DNA from: Molanna angustata
Taxonomy: Eukaryota; Arthropoda; Insecta; Trichoptera; Molannidae
Length of the DNA: 64,000 nucleotides
NCBI GenBank assembly: GCA_963576475.1
Contig: OY754980.1
Coordinates: 23,295,434-23,359,433 of the forward strand
Direction of reading: 5' to 3'
In this document: positions 1-10,665 of the stretch, in pieces
Position numbering within the stretch: the stretch's first letter is position 1
Layout: each line of letters starts with the position of its first letter
Translations under genes and position numbers: made by a program
The notes under the pieces: generated by a model
Told to the model about the DNA's origin: nothing
What the model saw: only the letters and a program-made list of their open reading frames with translations
The model's database searches: none

Positions 1-694
1 GACCAAAGTGCTTCTTGGCCAGCTCGTTATACTTGGGAAGAAAATGATCGTAGTACATGTATTTGTAATAATAATCTTGATAGATCAAATGGATCTTTTG
101 CCAAATATTCAGGTTGCTGTGATCGTACGGAGAAAACATGTCGGGGTAGATGATCGGATGGGTTGGATTGCCGACTATCTCATTGTTCTGGTACAATCCC
201 GTCAGGGAAGAGATGAGAATCATCGGGCAGTTGAAGCGATCTTTAAAAGCGTATGTTAGTGGAACAATCGCCTCAAAAAAGCACACATCAAAATGCTCCT
301 TTGAATCGTTGATCAAATACTGCATCTCCGGCGTAGACATCTGCTTATCGGCAATTTCAAACATGATGTGGTAGTATGTCTCCACGATTGCCAATGGGCT
401 GGGGTCTGTCATTCTGTCGGCAGCAAAGTTGAAGAAGTTGGTCCATATGTTGTAGGACAAATCGCGCACATCTATTTCAGTTATATTATTGTAAACGGGA
501 TCGGTGTATTTAACAGGATCCGTAGTCATCACCACTATTTGATGACCTCTTTTCGCGAGTTCTTCCATCAGTGTTCTGTATACGATTTGGTGACTATACG
601 AAGGTGTTGGAAACACGCCTAAAATTTTAGCACAACTACAGAAATTAAATAGAAATTGTAACGAGGTAATTATTATTAATAAAAAGGAGTTCAT
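1..694 (-). CDS. UDP-glycosyltransferase, first exon (partial, runs off left edge)
   Basis: Read on the minus strand from the ATG at 694-692, the frame stays open for 231 codons and leaves the window after residues HFG. It starts with a hydrophobic signal peptide (about residues 1-22), then KILGVFPTPSYSHQ, the usual start of the acceptor-binding half of an insect UGT. His35 in SYSHQ is the expected catalytic base. KRGHQIVVMTTDP, HPIIYPD and LPKYNELAKKHFG are further family landmarks. The family moves a sugar from a UDP-sugar to small lipophilic molecules in the ER lumen. A at -3 suits a translation start. The donor half lies outside the window. It is clearly a paralogue of the UGT starting at 15425 and points away from it. 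Family membership is secure; the subfamily cannot be told. Confidence 0.93.
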   Translation of the reverse strand, partial: MNSFLLIIITSLQFLFNFCSCAKILGVFPTPSYSHQIVYRTLMEELAKRGHQIVVMTTDPVKYTDPVYNNITEIDVRDLSYNIWTNFFNFAADRMTDPSPLAIVETYYHIMFEIADKQMSTPEMQYLINDSKEHFDVCFFEAIVPLTYAFKDRFNCPMILISSLTGLYQNNEIVGNPTHPIIYPDMFSPYDHSNLNIWQKIHLIYQDYYYKYMYYDHFLPKYNELAKKHFG

Positions 695-2970
695 TTTTGG
701 TCTGGAAATACTTCGCGAACGAACCATTTTTTAATCACGAATTGTCACACAAGATTATACAAAATGTGGAGATACAAATATTTCACATAGATTTTTTTAT
801 AAAGTATTTCCTATCAAACACGAGGAGATCACACATGCTATATCGACCACAAGTGTCAGATTGTAATGAAGCAAGGAATCATATCAGAAAGACGTCAATA
901 CCTCGTAAAGTATCAAAAAACCCGTTTTCTCGTCAAAACCGGCTGCCTTGTTAGTCATTTGATCATTACTAATGAATTAATGTAATTGACTGACAACCAA
1001 TTGACTGAAAGGTTTACCACGCCATATTGTGTCTCAGAAGTATTTGAGTCTTATAAAATTTAACGAAGATTACCGTTGATGGAAGTCACGCAATGTTGAA
1101 ATGCTTCATCAGCATAAACAAAGAGATCCTGTCTTAATATTTTTCTCATCACATCACTCATACCTAATACTTATTTTTTATTCTTTTGTTATGATAATTT
1201 ATCAAAACTGCATAATCATATAATTCTTCTTTTACTTGTTCTTCATTACTGAAGGTCGTTATCACACGATGACTTTGACTTAATAAAACATAAAAAAAAT
1301 CGTTCACCTCCAGCACAATAAGCATTTATATCTTAGATACAAGATGAAATTTATATAGTATTCTTTGTAAATTATCTTGATTTTCTGTAAATATTGTTGC
1401 ATTTTCAGCACAACTTCTTCAATGTCTTGTATTGAATTATCCATTTTGTGATTAAAAACGAAAGAAGCCAATATAACGGCACCTATATGTGTGGTATTTG
1501 ATTGAGCATTTATTCAGTTTTTATTCTACTAGTTGACCGTTCGTTGCCTTCTCAGTAGAGTAAAACGAGAGAACTTTATTTTCCACACATACTTTTTTAT
1601 TAGTAAAGCAGACATTTGATTAAGAGTAAATTTTTATAACTACTACTAATAATCCTTGTCTGATACCAGTTGTTGTGTATACATTCTTGTGAGATCTCCA
1701 TTAACCTTAAATAATCTTGATTTCCCTTTTTTGTTTATACTATAAATACCTACCTACATAGATCTGACCAATGATGTTGTAACATCGTTTGAGTGAATAA
1801 ATTGCTGACTCAATGAGGATTTTCTGTTTTTGTACCGACGTATTTTTACATAACAAACTTCATTATTGATGTTCCGTAAAAAAATCAGCGTAGATATAGT
1901 TAAATATTAGTTTTATTATAAAGTCTCTTCGCGGGGTAAACGGTGAAAAAACCAAACAACGGAGGAGTTCTCAATTTGTTTAGTCATTATTCATGTTATT
2001 TATAGTAGTGATAGAAAAATTCACTAACTATCGAATTTATTGTTTAACTATATATATGTTTAATTTATATAATTTTATCATATTTATGCCGTTTAGAAAT
2101 AAATAAATTAATATTTTTCGGTACATCTCCTGTAGATGATATAATAACCGGTATTATTGTAACTTTTTGTTTTGTCTCCATTGGGTCTTTGATCGCTTCT
2201 GCTAGAAAAAGTTATTTTTGATTTTTTTTCTTTGTTTTTGTTCTAAATTTGTTGTATTTGGAATAGATATTTAAATAAAATGGGTTTACTTTATATTTTT
2301 CCCAATCAGGGTTATATCGGGTCTATTGTGTAGGTGGGTTATATCTGTCATTATTCCAATCAATTTTATGTGTGATGTTTTCAATAACTATGTGTGATGT
2401 TTTCAATAACTATGTATGATATTTTCAAGCTCTTGTGATAAACAAAAAAATTGTTTAAAAAATCACAAAAGCTTGCTACAAATTTAATTCACACTATGGA
2501 AATCTTGACATTTTTTTAATCTTCAGGAGCATTTAAGCGATGTTTACAAATCAATTTAACGATGTAATAAACTTACTTCTAATGTATGTGTGTGTATGCG
2601 TTTGTATGTCAATATGTAGTTATTATGATAAATCGTTATGGCGAATTCGAGTTCTTATCATGGTGGCATGTCGCATGTAGTAATATTTTAATCCTCTCCT
2701 AGATCCTTTTGATTCAGATACCTACACCACCATTCACATGTTTTTATTAACTTTGTATTATTAGTGTTACATATTCTGGTCCTTAAGTGGGTAATTGTCT
2801 TAGTTAATATATTTTAGTAATTGTGACTGTTTGTAACCATAAAAAAACAAATAAGCTGCGAGCATTGAAACCATTGTAGTGATGAATCTATTATTTTTTC
2901 TTTGCGATATGTATTGTGTATCTGCTTGCACAAATTATCATGTCTAGGTATGTGTATATTTAGTTGAACA
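695..2970. other. AT-rich upstream region of the left UGT, no gene seen
   Basis: This stretch would hold the promoter of the minus-strand UGT. I see no convincing exon, RNA gene or named repeat. An 85-codon plus-strand frame at 697-954 has no recognisable motif. The only local structure is a short tandem repeat at 2367-2429. Confidence 0.5.
2367..2429. repeat. Short tandem repeat, 22-bp unit
   Basis: The unit TATGTGTGATGTTTTCAATA plus AC occurs twice in a row (2367-2388 and 2389-2410), followed by a third, diverged partial unit to 2429. Confidence 0.85.
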
Positions 2971-3240
2971 AGAGTAAGACATCCATCATCATCATCAGCT
3001 CCACATCCCAAGATGGGACCTGGCTTCCAAAAGTAGTCTTCGCCATTCTGATCTGTCAGCGGCTCCTTGTCTCCAATTGACCACGCCCAAAGAGTCCAGG
3101 TCCCCCTGGACGCAGTCCATCCATCTCAACTTGGGTCTCCCCCTACGCCTTACACCCTCTGGTCTATGGTGAAGGACTCTTCTGGCGGGCAATTGCTCAC
3201 TCATCCTCTTCACATGTTCAAGCCATAGAGTAAGACATCC
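2971..3240 (-). mobile_element. 5'-truncated RTE-type LINE fragment with target-site duplication
   Basis: On the minus strand the insert encodes the end of a non-LTR retrotransposon polymerase: HVKRMSEQLPARRVLHH, then GRRRGRPKLRWMDCVQGD and WRRLLLEARSHLG, the pattern usual near the C terminus of RTE-like open frames. It ends in a GAT-rich repeat, as RTE elements do. The 14 bases AGAGTAAGACATCC flank it on both sides (2971-2984 and 3227-3240), so both insertion borders are visible. Only about 240 bp was integrated, so it is dead on arrival. Confidence 0.85.
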
Positions 3241-3631
3241 GCCAGTTATATATTTAGTTTTTTTCATTACATCGTCTACATGAGTCATTATTATTAGATT
3301 TTGACAATTCTTTAAAATGATATAATTTCTTTAGCCCGTTAGATTTTATTATAAATATAATTTAATCACCCGACTACTTATGCATGATGCAATTACGTAT
3401 AAAATAAACGTCGATAGAATAGTAGAAATATAATTGCAAATAAATACACCAAAAGAAGATTTTAAGGTTAACTATAAAACATGTTTGAAATATATAAAAC
3501 CTCTTGTCTTCAAAACCAGTTACCAGTTAACGAATTAAGATGTTAATTTTTAGGAGACTCACACACATCGTAAAAATTACGGAGACATAATAAAATGCTT
3601 AGAGAAACGTAAACATATAAAAAATCTCTTT

Positions 3632-3750
3632 AGATGCGCGGCGGCAGAGTTAGCAATACAGTGGTCACAGGTTCGAATCCTACCTATATATTATGTCACA
3701 ATCATTTTTGCTTCATTAAGGGGGCGACTGTTGCCAACTTACCTTCTTCT
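3632..3750 (+). repeat. tRNA-derived SINE-like element
   Basis: A box-A-like GGCAGAGTTAGC is followed about 30 bases later by a box-B-like GGTTCGAATCC, the spacing of an internal pol III promoter. The rest of a tRNA fold is not convincing, so a SINE head is more likely than a tRNA gene. Confidence 0.5.
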
Positions 3751-3759
3751 TCTTATTTT

Positions 3760-4406
3760 TATTTTATTTTTATTATATTTTTTATTTGTTTGGAAACTTA
3801 ACAGCTATACAATTATAGTACTTAATTGTAATAAGAATACAAAAGAAATAGCCAATTATAAAGTTTCACATATTTAAATTATTATATATTATTGATGTTG
3901 GGTAGTCATTGTATGATGGTGAGTGTATGTGGGGGAAAGGGAAGGGTAATGGATATAGGAAAGCGTTGATAAGGAAGAGATGAAGGTTTAAGGAAAGTAG
4001 GTTTGATTTTTAACCAGTAATATTACCAATAACCGCGCGTAATTGGCGTTTCATCGATGTCTGTGTGGAGTTAAATATATCAGGTTGGGGGTCAAGACTA
4101 TTGTAATAATTTAAGCATCTGTTTACATAATTATTCTGTGCATAATTTGTTCTGCAGTGTGGTGTATAGAAAAGGTGATTTTGGCGTGTTGTTTTCATGG
4201 GGCAGTTGATAGAAATTTTTTGAAGTAGGTAAGAGCTATCTACAAGGTTATTACGTATTTTATAAGCCAGATAGACATTGGATATCTTAATTCTTTTCTC
4301 AAGTGATATAAATCCATGTAATTTTAAAGATTGGTCATAATCATGGCGGTAATTTTTTTTTCTAAAATTGAGTGTTTTAACAAACCTTCTCTGAATCCTC
4401 TCAATT
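3760..4406 (-). mobile_element. 5'-truncated LINE copy, same family as 10551-13934
   Basis: The minus strand matches the end of the long LINE ORF at 10666 nearly base for base, including the last 62 codons (NYAQNNYVNRCLNYYNSLDP) and a purine-rich 3' UTR. The match stops at 4406. Beyond the 3' UTR, a further 105 bp (3782-3886) and an AAATAAAA-type tail follow that the 10551 copy lacks. Those 105 bp recur at 5446-5550, so this family or a close relative has a longer 3' end than the main copy. Confidence 0.85.
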
Positions 4407-4444
4407 ATATTAGATCGTAGATCTGTTTTTCGAGAAAGCTATTC

Positions 4445-4730
4445 CTGTGAAGCTGAGGCCCAGCTATCACTCCACCTCTTCGGTGGTCTTCCGGGGAGGC
4501 GATGCTCTGGTGGGATTTCGTTTGCCGCTATGGATGGGACTCAAGATGCGACCATCCTGTTGACATGATCCCTCCAAAATATTTTCCTAGCTCTACTCCA
4601 TCGTATGATGTCATCGGTCTCACAGGTCCGCCTAATGTCATTGTAAATTCTGTCCCTAAGCATCTTCCCTGTGATAGCCCTTAAAACCTTCATTTCCGAT
4701 GTTCGTAGGAGGTTTTTGGTTCTGGTAACT
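4445..4730 (-). mobile_element. LINE polymerase C-terminal fragment, sister of 38285-38600
   Basis: On the minus strand it encodes TRTKNLLRTSEMKVLRAIT then GKMLRDRIYND and RRT, the post-polymerase region of an RTE-like LINE. The same segment is present at 38285-38600 with many shared bases. It has an interrupted frame and no ends I can define. Confidence 0.7.
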
Positions 4731-4857
4731 GATTTTTTAAAATTGATATTGTATCATTACTACAAAACATATCATTTTGAAATCAAAAACAACCTAGTTA
4801 GTATGGATATTAATAAAGAAAAATAAACCTTAACTTTTTAATTAGGTTCTGTATGTA

Positions 4858-5222
4858 TTCTTGTAGAAATATAATAAGCATACCCTGATTTTTGATATTT
4901 ATCTTATATTTCTAAAAAATATAAGGCATAGAGTAATATATATATTTTTTTAATTAAAAAACAAAATATCTGGAAAAATTTGCTGTGACGTTGTATTAAT
5001 GCATCAGGTGAAGTAAATAAACAAAAAAAAAATTTCTCAATGGCGCTGAAAGGAAAATAAACGTTTTTTAGCTTTCTTTACTAGAACTGAAGCATTAATG
5101 CAACGTCACAACATATTTTTTTAGATATTTTTGTCTTGTTTAATTTAAAACAAATATAAAAAAATAAGATAAACGTTGAAAATCGAGGAATGCCATTAAA
5201 AGTTAATGTATATTTTCTTAAT
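4858..5222. mobile_element. Foldback (palindromic) MITE-like element
   Basis: Two arms of roughly 150-190 bp are imperfect reverse complements. The most conserved part is TGTGACGTTGTATTAATGC at 4983-5001 against GCATTAATGCAACGTCACA at 5093-5111, and similarity extends outward through AT-rich sequence. No coding capacity. Outer borders are approximate and I could not define a target duplication. Confidence 0.6.
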
Positions 5223-5445
5223 TACACCCAAACTATCTAAATTATTTTTTTCAAAAATATTTAATTAGGAATAATAATGGTAGGTATATCAAATTGAAAA
5301 ATAGGTACGTTGACAGCAGTCGCGAATGTATTAGGATGTAAGCATTATGTAGTTGTTAAAAGGACATATTATTTATTCTTAAAAAATCTTACTAGGTAGG
5401 TACTTTATAAGTAATATAACTCATTTAAGAGGCTATTTATTTTTC

Positions 5446-5550
5446 ATTTGTTTGGAAACTTAACAGCTATACATTTATAATACTTAATTTCAAATGAGAA
5501 TACAAAATAAATAGCCAATTATAAAGTTTCACATATTTAAATTATTATAC
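5446..5550 (-). repeat. LINE 3'-end fragment (second copy of 3782-3886)
   Basis: About 105 bp match 3782-3886 with a few changes, sharing GTTTGGAAACTTAACAGCTA and AGTTTCACATATTTAAATTA. It probably represents a LINE or SINE 3' end left by a very short insertion. Confidence 0.7.
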
Positions 5551-5552
5551 AC

Positions 5553-5960
5553 TAGCTGGGAAGCTTCGCTTCGCTCAGCTTCTAAGCTAGGGCTTGCAGC
5601 CGGCTTTTACCGCTGCGCGGTAAATGACCGCCTCCGGCGGTCCATGGCACTGAGGGGTCTAAAGGTACTGAACGGTCTGAAGGTACTGAACGATCTGAAG
5701 GTACTGAGGGGTCTGAAGTTACTGTCTGAAGGGATGAAAGATTCGGGAGGAAATGAAGAGGGGTATGAGGCATTGACGGAACGGGAGTTACAGAAGGACC
5801 TGAAGGGACGGGAGACACTGAAGAGACGGGTGGCACTGAGGGACAGGAGACATTAAAAGGACAGGAGGCACCGAAGGGACGGGAGACACTGAGGGACCAT
5901 TTTTAACTATACAGGCAATACGAAGATTGCTGAATTTCAACTAAATCAAACGCATATAAT
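5553..5960. repeat. Interspersed repeat with 9/18-bp minisatellite core (copy 1)
   Basis: The segment opens with a GC-rich palindromic stretch (ACTAGCTGGGAAGCTTCGCT, then CCGCCTCCGGCGG), followed by an imperfect tandem array of units such as GGTACTGAAGGGACGGGA (about 5643-5900). It ends with GACCATTTTTAACTATACAG and CAATACGAAG. The same core and ending recur at 21220-21835. The period is a multiple of three, so both strands stay open in places; I do not treat these as genes. Confidence 0.75.
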
Positions 5961-6981
5961 CCGCAAAGTGGTTAAAAAGGTTGCAAACCCTATTGAAGAA
6001 GTCAAACGAAACTTCTCTTTTAGTTTCTTAATTTGCGTTTCACAAACCATGACACGGAGCAAGCTTTATTTTTCGCTGCTGTGTTTGTCGCCTCCGCACA
6101 AAGACGTTATTCTTATAAAATATTAATTTACAAAATAATAAATTGTTTAATTTTAGAAAGATTGATATTTTAAACTCCTTGTAAATAAACATGTAATAAA
6201 TATTAATATTTTTTCATGCAACTCTCCAATAATAATTAGAACTTTAAATCCTGGCAACACCGTGGTTGACATTTGACTTGACGTTTGACAAATGACCGAT
6301 AAATTATGTTTGCAAACTCAACATGTAGTCTAAATCTAAACTAAATGATATTACTTAAATGATCACCTATTGTGTGCTATGTGTATTTAGATTGTATAAT
6401 TTTTTATGCTTAAATAAGGATATTCGCCTTTTCAGTTAATTTAGCAAGCATTCGCAGACTCTTATTTTAACTGCAGACATTAAAGCGGTACTATAGTTTG
6501 GTTATGGACATTTTATATTTAATTCACCAGAATTTGATGTATTTCAGATTAGCATTACAGTAGCGAGACGTATTCTAAGTGCAATTTTTTTAATACTATA
6601 ATTTATTTTGCCAACTGTAACCACTAAAATATAAAATCATGTATGTTCTCTTCGGTGATAATTTTTTTTTCTTGTTTATGTTTACCTCCGTTTCACGATG
6701 AAACTTTATCTGTTACAGAAACATATTATATTATGTTATATTTTTCAACTTGCAACTGACAGTATAGCCAATCAGCGGAGACTTCTAATTGGCTGTTAAA
6801 TTATTATATTAGATGTAATATATATGCTGTTAATCTTCCAAAAATTTACAAACAAATAAATATAATAATTTTAGTCTAAATTTAATACTTAAACTTTGTC
6901 GTATGTCTGTTGAATAACAAATGAGAACGTATGAGGCCGACTTAAAAATTATTTACCAGTTAAGACTAAAATCACTCTAAC
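5961..6981. other. AT-rich intergenic sequence, nothing recognised
   Basis: No exon-like frame, RNA gene or repeat end stands out. Short A/T runs only. Confidence 0.5.
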
Positions 6982-7316
6982 GCGACGTCTTACGTAGGTG
7001 ATTCAAGGCGAACGCGAAGCGGCGCGAAAATAACAATCAGTCTGTAACTATTGAAGTGTCCTGCGTTACCGACCGTGAGTAGGGTACGGTGTGACATGGT
7101 ACGATGCGAAGCGAACGCGATCAATTTGTTTGATATTTTCGCGCGAATTGGAAGCGGTGCCATAGTTTTTTTTGGTAAAGTATAATGTCAGAAGCACGAT
7201 TCGCGTGCCCGTAGGACAGAGCCGCAGCGTCGCACCGCATCACTTTGAATTCGCATGTATCCGTTCGGATCGCTTCGCATTCGCGTTCGCTTTGAATCGC
7301 CTACGTAGGATGTCGC
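6982..7316. mobile_element. CpG-rich terminal-inverted-repeat element (non-autonomous DNA transposon)
   Basis: The ends GCGACGTCTTACGTAGGTGA and, on the other strand, GCGACATCCTACGTAGGCGA start inverted repeats of about 40 bp, which continue through ATTCAAGGCGAACGCGAAGC. Several internal copies of GCGAACGCGAAGC-like blocks make it far richer in CpG than its surroundings. No coding frame. The superfamily is not certain because I see no clear target duplication. Confidence 0.7.
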
Positions 7317-7324
7317 ATAACTCA

Positions 7325-7565
7325 ACAACACATGCTACCATTACTTGACTACGCTGACGTTGCCTACGCTGAGATTCAACTGAAGATCAACTTAACAAAC
7401 TCGAACGGTTACAAAATGTCTGCATTCTATACGTGTTTGGACTCAGGAAGTTCGACCACGTATCCGAGAGCAGGCAACGACTGAACTGGTTAAAGATCCG
7501 TCACCGAAGAGATTCCCGTGTTCTTTCCCTTTATATATTTTGTATTTTTAATACTATAAAAGTCT
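7325..7565 (+). mobile_element. Jockey-like LINE polymerase fragment
   Basis: Across two frames the plus strand reads LNKLERLQNVCILYVFGLRK and FDHVSESRQRLNWLKIRHRR then DSRVLSL, which fits the widespread insect LINE motif in the region after the polymerase domain. It ends in a TTA repeat. A frameshift precedes it. It is a short dead remnant. Confidence 0.7.
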
Positions 7566-7809
7566 TTAATTATTATTATTATTAGGTGATGTATGTATGT
7601 CGAGTATCGAGACGACAATGCGTATATGTCAGAATAGGAAAATGTGTTCGATTCAATATGGTTATATAGTTTTTATAGTTCGATTCAAGTTTTTTCAATT
7701 AAGTTTTTGACAAAGATATACATTGTTAAAGATATTGAGAAAACTTACCACGTTAATAAGTTTTGTTGAATTTGATAGTAATATATTTTTATCGGATACC
7801 TACCTGGAT

Positions 7810-8085
7810 ATTAACAAAACACGATGAAAACAGAGTGGATGCCTTTGAAAGAAAAATCTTATGCAGAATATACCTATGTACCTATTAACGACTGTCAAAC
7901 ATGGCGTAAAAGATATATAACACCGAGCTTTATGATCTTTACCAGGACCTCAGCATAGTCATGAGCCATGGGGCAGCAGAACTGGAAGGTGGCAGCCAAC
8001 GATAGAACAGTATGGAGAAGATTCTTGGACACAGATAGGACCCATCAAGAGTTGTGACGCTAAGAATAATGATGATGATATTTTT
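7810..8085 (+). mobile_element. RTE-like LINE fragment
   Basis: The plus strand encodes ENRVDAFERKILCRIYVPIN, then WRKRYITPSF, ELYDLYQDLS in another frame, and WKVAANDRTVWRRFL, all typical of the C-terminal region of RTE-type polymerases. It ends with AATGATGATGATA, the GAT-type tail of this clade. At least two frameshifts separate the pieces. Confidence 0.7.
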
Positions 8086-8184
8086 ATGTGAATAAATTGA
8101 TTGTTGGCAATTATTTAATTTTATTTTCTTAAATTTATCTTCATAAATTTGAAAGTAAAATAATTTGTTAATTAAATGAAACAT

Positions 8185-8575
8185 ACAGAAATGTTTTGAA
8201 AATATAGATTTCTTCTTCCTTGCCTCTTCCCAGTTCATCTGGAGCGGCCCTTCTGGTACGACCTTTCCTTTCTTGCCCTTCGGAGATCTTTCCATCTTGC
8301 GTCATTTCTCTGGTTAGTTGCTCCTCCCTCAACTCCTTAATATTTGTCCACCAGGTGGCCTATGTACGGCCTCTATTTCTGGACTGAGTGCGTATATCCT
8401 GTGTGAGTTTAACTATATGAACCTCATTTCGTCTGGTAATGTGTCCGTACCATCGGTGTCTGGCCTTTAGTTTCTCCGGAATAGAGGCGACTCCAAAACT
8501 ACCTCGGACGTATTCATTTCTAATTTGATCCTCCTTTGTAACACATCTAACTCTATCACTCATAATAATAACTCA
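8185..8575 (-). mobile_element. RTE-like LINE fragment
   Basis: On the minus strand, CVTKEDQIRNEYVRGSFGVA, then EKLKARHRWYGHITRRNE and NRGRT, are followed by TWWTNIKELREEQLTREMTQ and a third piece, PEGPLQMNWEEARKKK. This is the order RNEYVRGS, RWYGHITRR, GRP and WW seen in RTE-like polymerase tails. Stops break the frame. Confidence 0.7.
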
Positions 8576-8619
8576 TAATTCTTTAGTTTATTCCTAAAAA
8601 TTTCATTTGAAAGCGAGCA

Positions 8620-9062
8620 TTACATACATACCATCACGCCATGTCCCTCGCGGGGTAGGCAGAGAGAACCAAACGCTACTTATTTCTATCTTGACACACA
8701 TTCATCGACATTCATACATTGTCCTATACATATTCATTTGTTGTTCATGCTTCTGACATCTCCGCCTTTCAAAATAGCGTTCCCATGGATATGCCATCCC
8801 TTACTTGGGCGGCCCCGACCTCTCATTCAATTCCTGTCCGCAATGTATATTTTCTTCGTCAGGCGTTCCTAATTCATTCTGCCCATGTGTCTAAACCATC
8901 TCAATGTGTTCACTTAAATTCTATTAATGACATCTTTCTTTATCTTACATTCTTTCCTTATGTCCTCATTTCTGACCCTCTCATACATCGTCCTATTATA
9001 TCTTCTAACGTGACTTTTAAAATACTTAATTCTATAATGGCATGCATTTATAGAATTACCTG
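8620..9062 (-). mobile_element. RTE-like LINE 3' fragment with CATACATACCAT tail
   Basis: The minus strand holds RVWRLVLSAYP-like coding at its end (around 8650-8700) and then GGGACATGGCGTGATGGTAT with an ATGT repeat, exactly the ending of the better preserved copy at 32355-32875. Upstream codons are recognisable but broken. An apparent 115-codon plus-strand frame here is its antisense. Confidence 0.75.
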
Positions 9063-9066
9063 TTAA

Positions 9067-9414
9067 TAATGTATAAAGAGGCTCTGGAGGATATCTATTG
9101 CAGGTATGTGTACTATTCCATTGTTACAACACATTCCTGGGTTTTCTCCCTTCCATTTCGAATCACCACAATATGTACAAATTATTGACATTCTACCAAA
9201 AGTTGATACTGGCTCAGAAATAAATTGCAACTATAGGTTAATATCTATATTGCAACTATAGGAAAAAGCAGAATTTTCCTTTTGTCTCCATGATTCATGT
9301 TTCAATGCCACATCTGTTATTTTACATACAAAAAAAATAGTGTTTGGCGATATTGTTAAGCGTTTTCAATTTGACTCCTCAGGGGCCTTATGACTTGAAG
9401 ACTTAGAGGCTGTT
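9067..9414. other. Unassigned sequence between LINE fragment and small ORF
   Basis: About 350 bp with no frame or repeat I can name. It includes a short near-duplication of TTGCAACTATAGG-like sequence near 9228-9262. Confidence 0.4.
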
Positions 9415-9753
9415 TTATACTTTTAATGCTGCTAAGATGGCGCATTCAAGTGCAGTAATTTCTATTACTTCAACGTCTTGCATATTCATCTGATCTATTA
9501 TCATTAAATTATCACGACTCCCTACCTCTATCCAATTACTTGAAGACTGAAAATCTGTATTTCTTCTTTCTTGCTGCAGAAATTGTAATACCCTATACGC
9601 CGTCATTCGTAATCTACTGGCTTCACATCTCCTTTCTTGCTGTTCTTTAGATTCGTTTGCCCTAAGTGCAACCATTCGCAACATGTTATTTTCATGTGCC
9701 ATTCCTTCTGCACTTATTAACCTACTCCTAGAAGAATGACATAACCTGTACAC
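9415..9753 (-). pseudogene. 112-codon frame with EQxxRR/LRMxxxR motif, possible transposon protein remnant
   Basis: The frame reads MYRLCHSSRSRLISAEGMAH and later MLRMVALRANESKEQQERRC, EASRLRMTAYRVLQFLQQER. The RMVALRANESxEQQERR...RLRM pattern resembles the repeated Ser/Glu/Arg motif I know from proteins linked to insect Helitron/PIF1-type elements. That resemblance is from memory and weak. The tail (MNMQDVEVIEITALECAILA) matches nothing I know. There is no obvious promoter or intron structure, and it sits among transposon debris, so a decayed mobile-element gene is likelier than a host gene. Confidence 0.35.
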
Positions 9754-10550
9754 CGAAATACAATAATCACCAACTCATTTATGAAAATATCTTTAAACAA
9801 ATACCTACGTTCTTTCCATATGTGAATGTTGATTTAAAATTTACCTAAATTCATCGAGAATTGAAATTTCAACTTACATTTTTTTGTAACTATATAGGCT
9901 AAAATTTGATTCTGAAAGAAAATAAAATATAAAGTTATTAAATATTGGAAAATAAACTAAATCAATACATATTAATTACGATAAAAATATAAAGTTGGTA
10001 ACTTTCGAATATTTGACAGCTGAAAGAATGGTGGAACAACGCGAGGAAAGCAAATCTGATCCACAATGCAAAAGGGACCATTTGTCCAACGTGAATTGCT
10101 CACTCTCCCTGTGTCGGATTTTATTACTTCGTGCCATTTGAGGTCTAATTACGATAGGGACGCATATATCAGAATGTTGGTATTTTTGTCATCTTCAGGG
10201 TAAATTCACATATATCAATTTTGGCGACTCGGCGAGTAAAGCATAAAAGCATTCTTTAATTCTTATTATATAACATTTAAACTAACTTTCTTTTGAAAAT
10301 AATAAAAAAAAACATATCAGCTTGTGAGGCTTTGTGTTTTTATACTGTTTCAAATGTAATATTATAAAAATGTAATATTGTAAGTTTTTTACTCTACTGT
10401 AAAATTGCCGATTTCCACATAGAAAGATTTCAAACGAATGTAAGAACAGGCAGCCTTGGGCAGACTGACATGAATATAGTCGTGCACAAACATTCGCAAA
10501 TCCAGAACGACAATCTTACCAGGTCTACTTTATTTATATGCAGATTATTA
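9754..10550. other. AT-rich sequence, nothing recognised
   Basis: No coding frame or repeat end seen before the 3' end of the minus-strand LINE at about 10551. Confidence 0.45.
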
Positions 10551-10665
10551 ATGTTGGGTAGTCATTGTAAGATGGTGAGTGTATGTGGGGGAAAGGGAAG
10601 GGTAATGGATATAGGAAAGCGTTGATAAGGAAGGGATGAATGTTTAAGGAAAGTAGGTTTGATTT

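Noticed and set aside
8..622. Three overlapping plus-strand frames
   Set aside because: They are antisense to the real UGT exon on the minus strand, which carries the signal peptide and family motifs.
697..954. 85-codon plus-strand frame upstream of the left UGT
   Set aside because: No motif, no homologous pattern, in the promoter region of a minus-strand gene.
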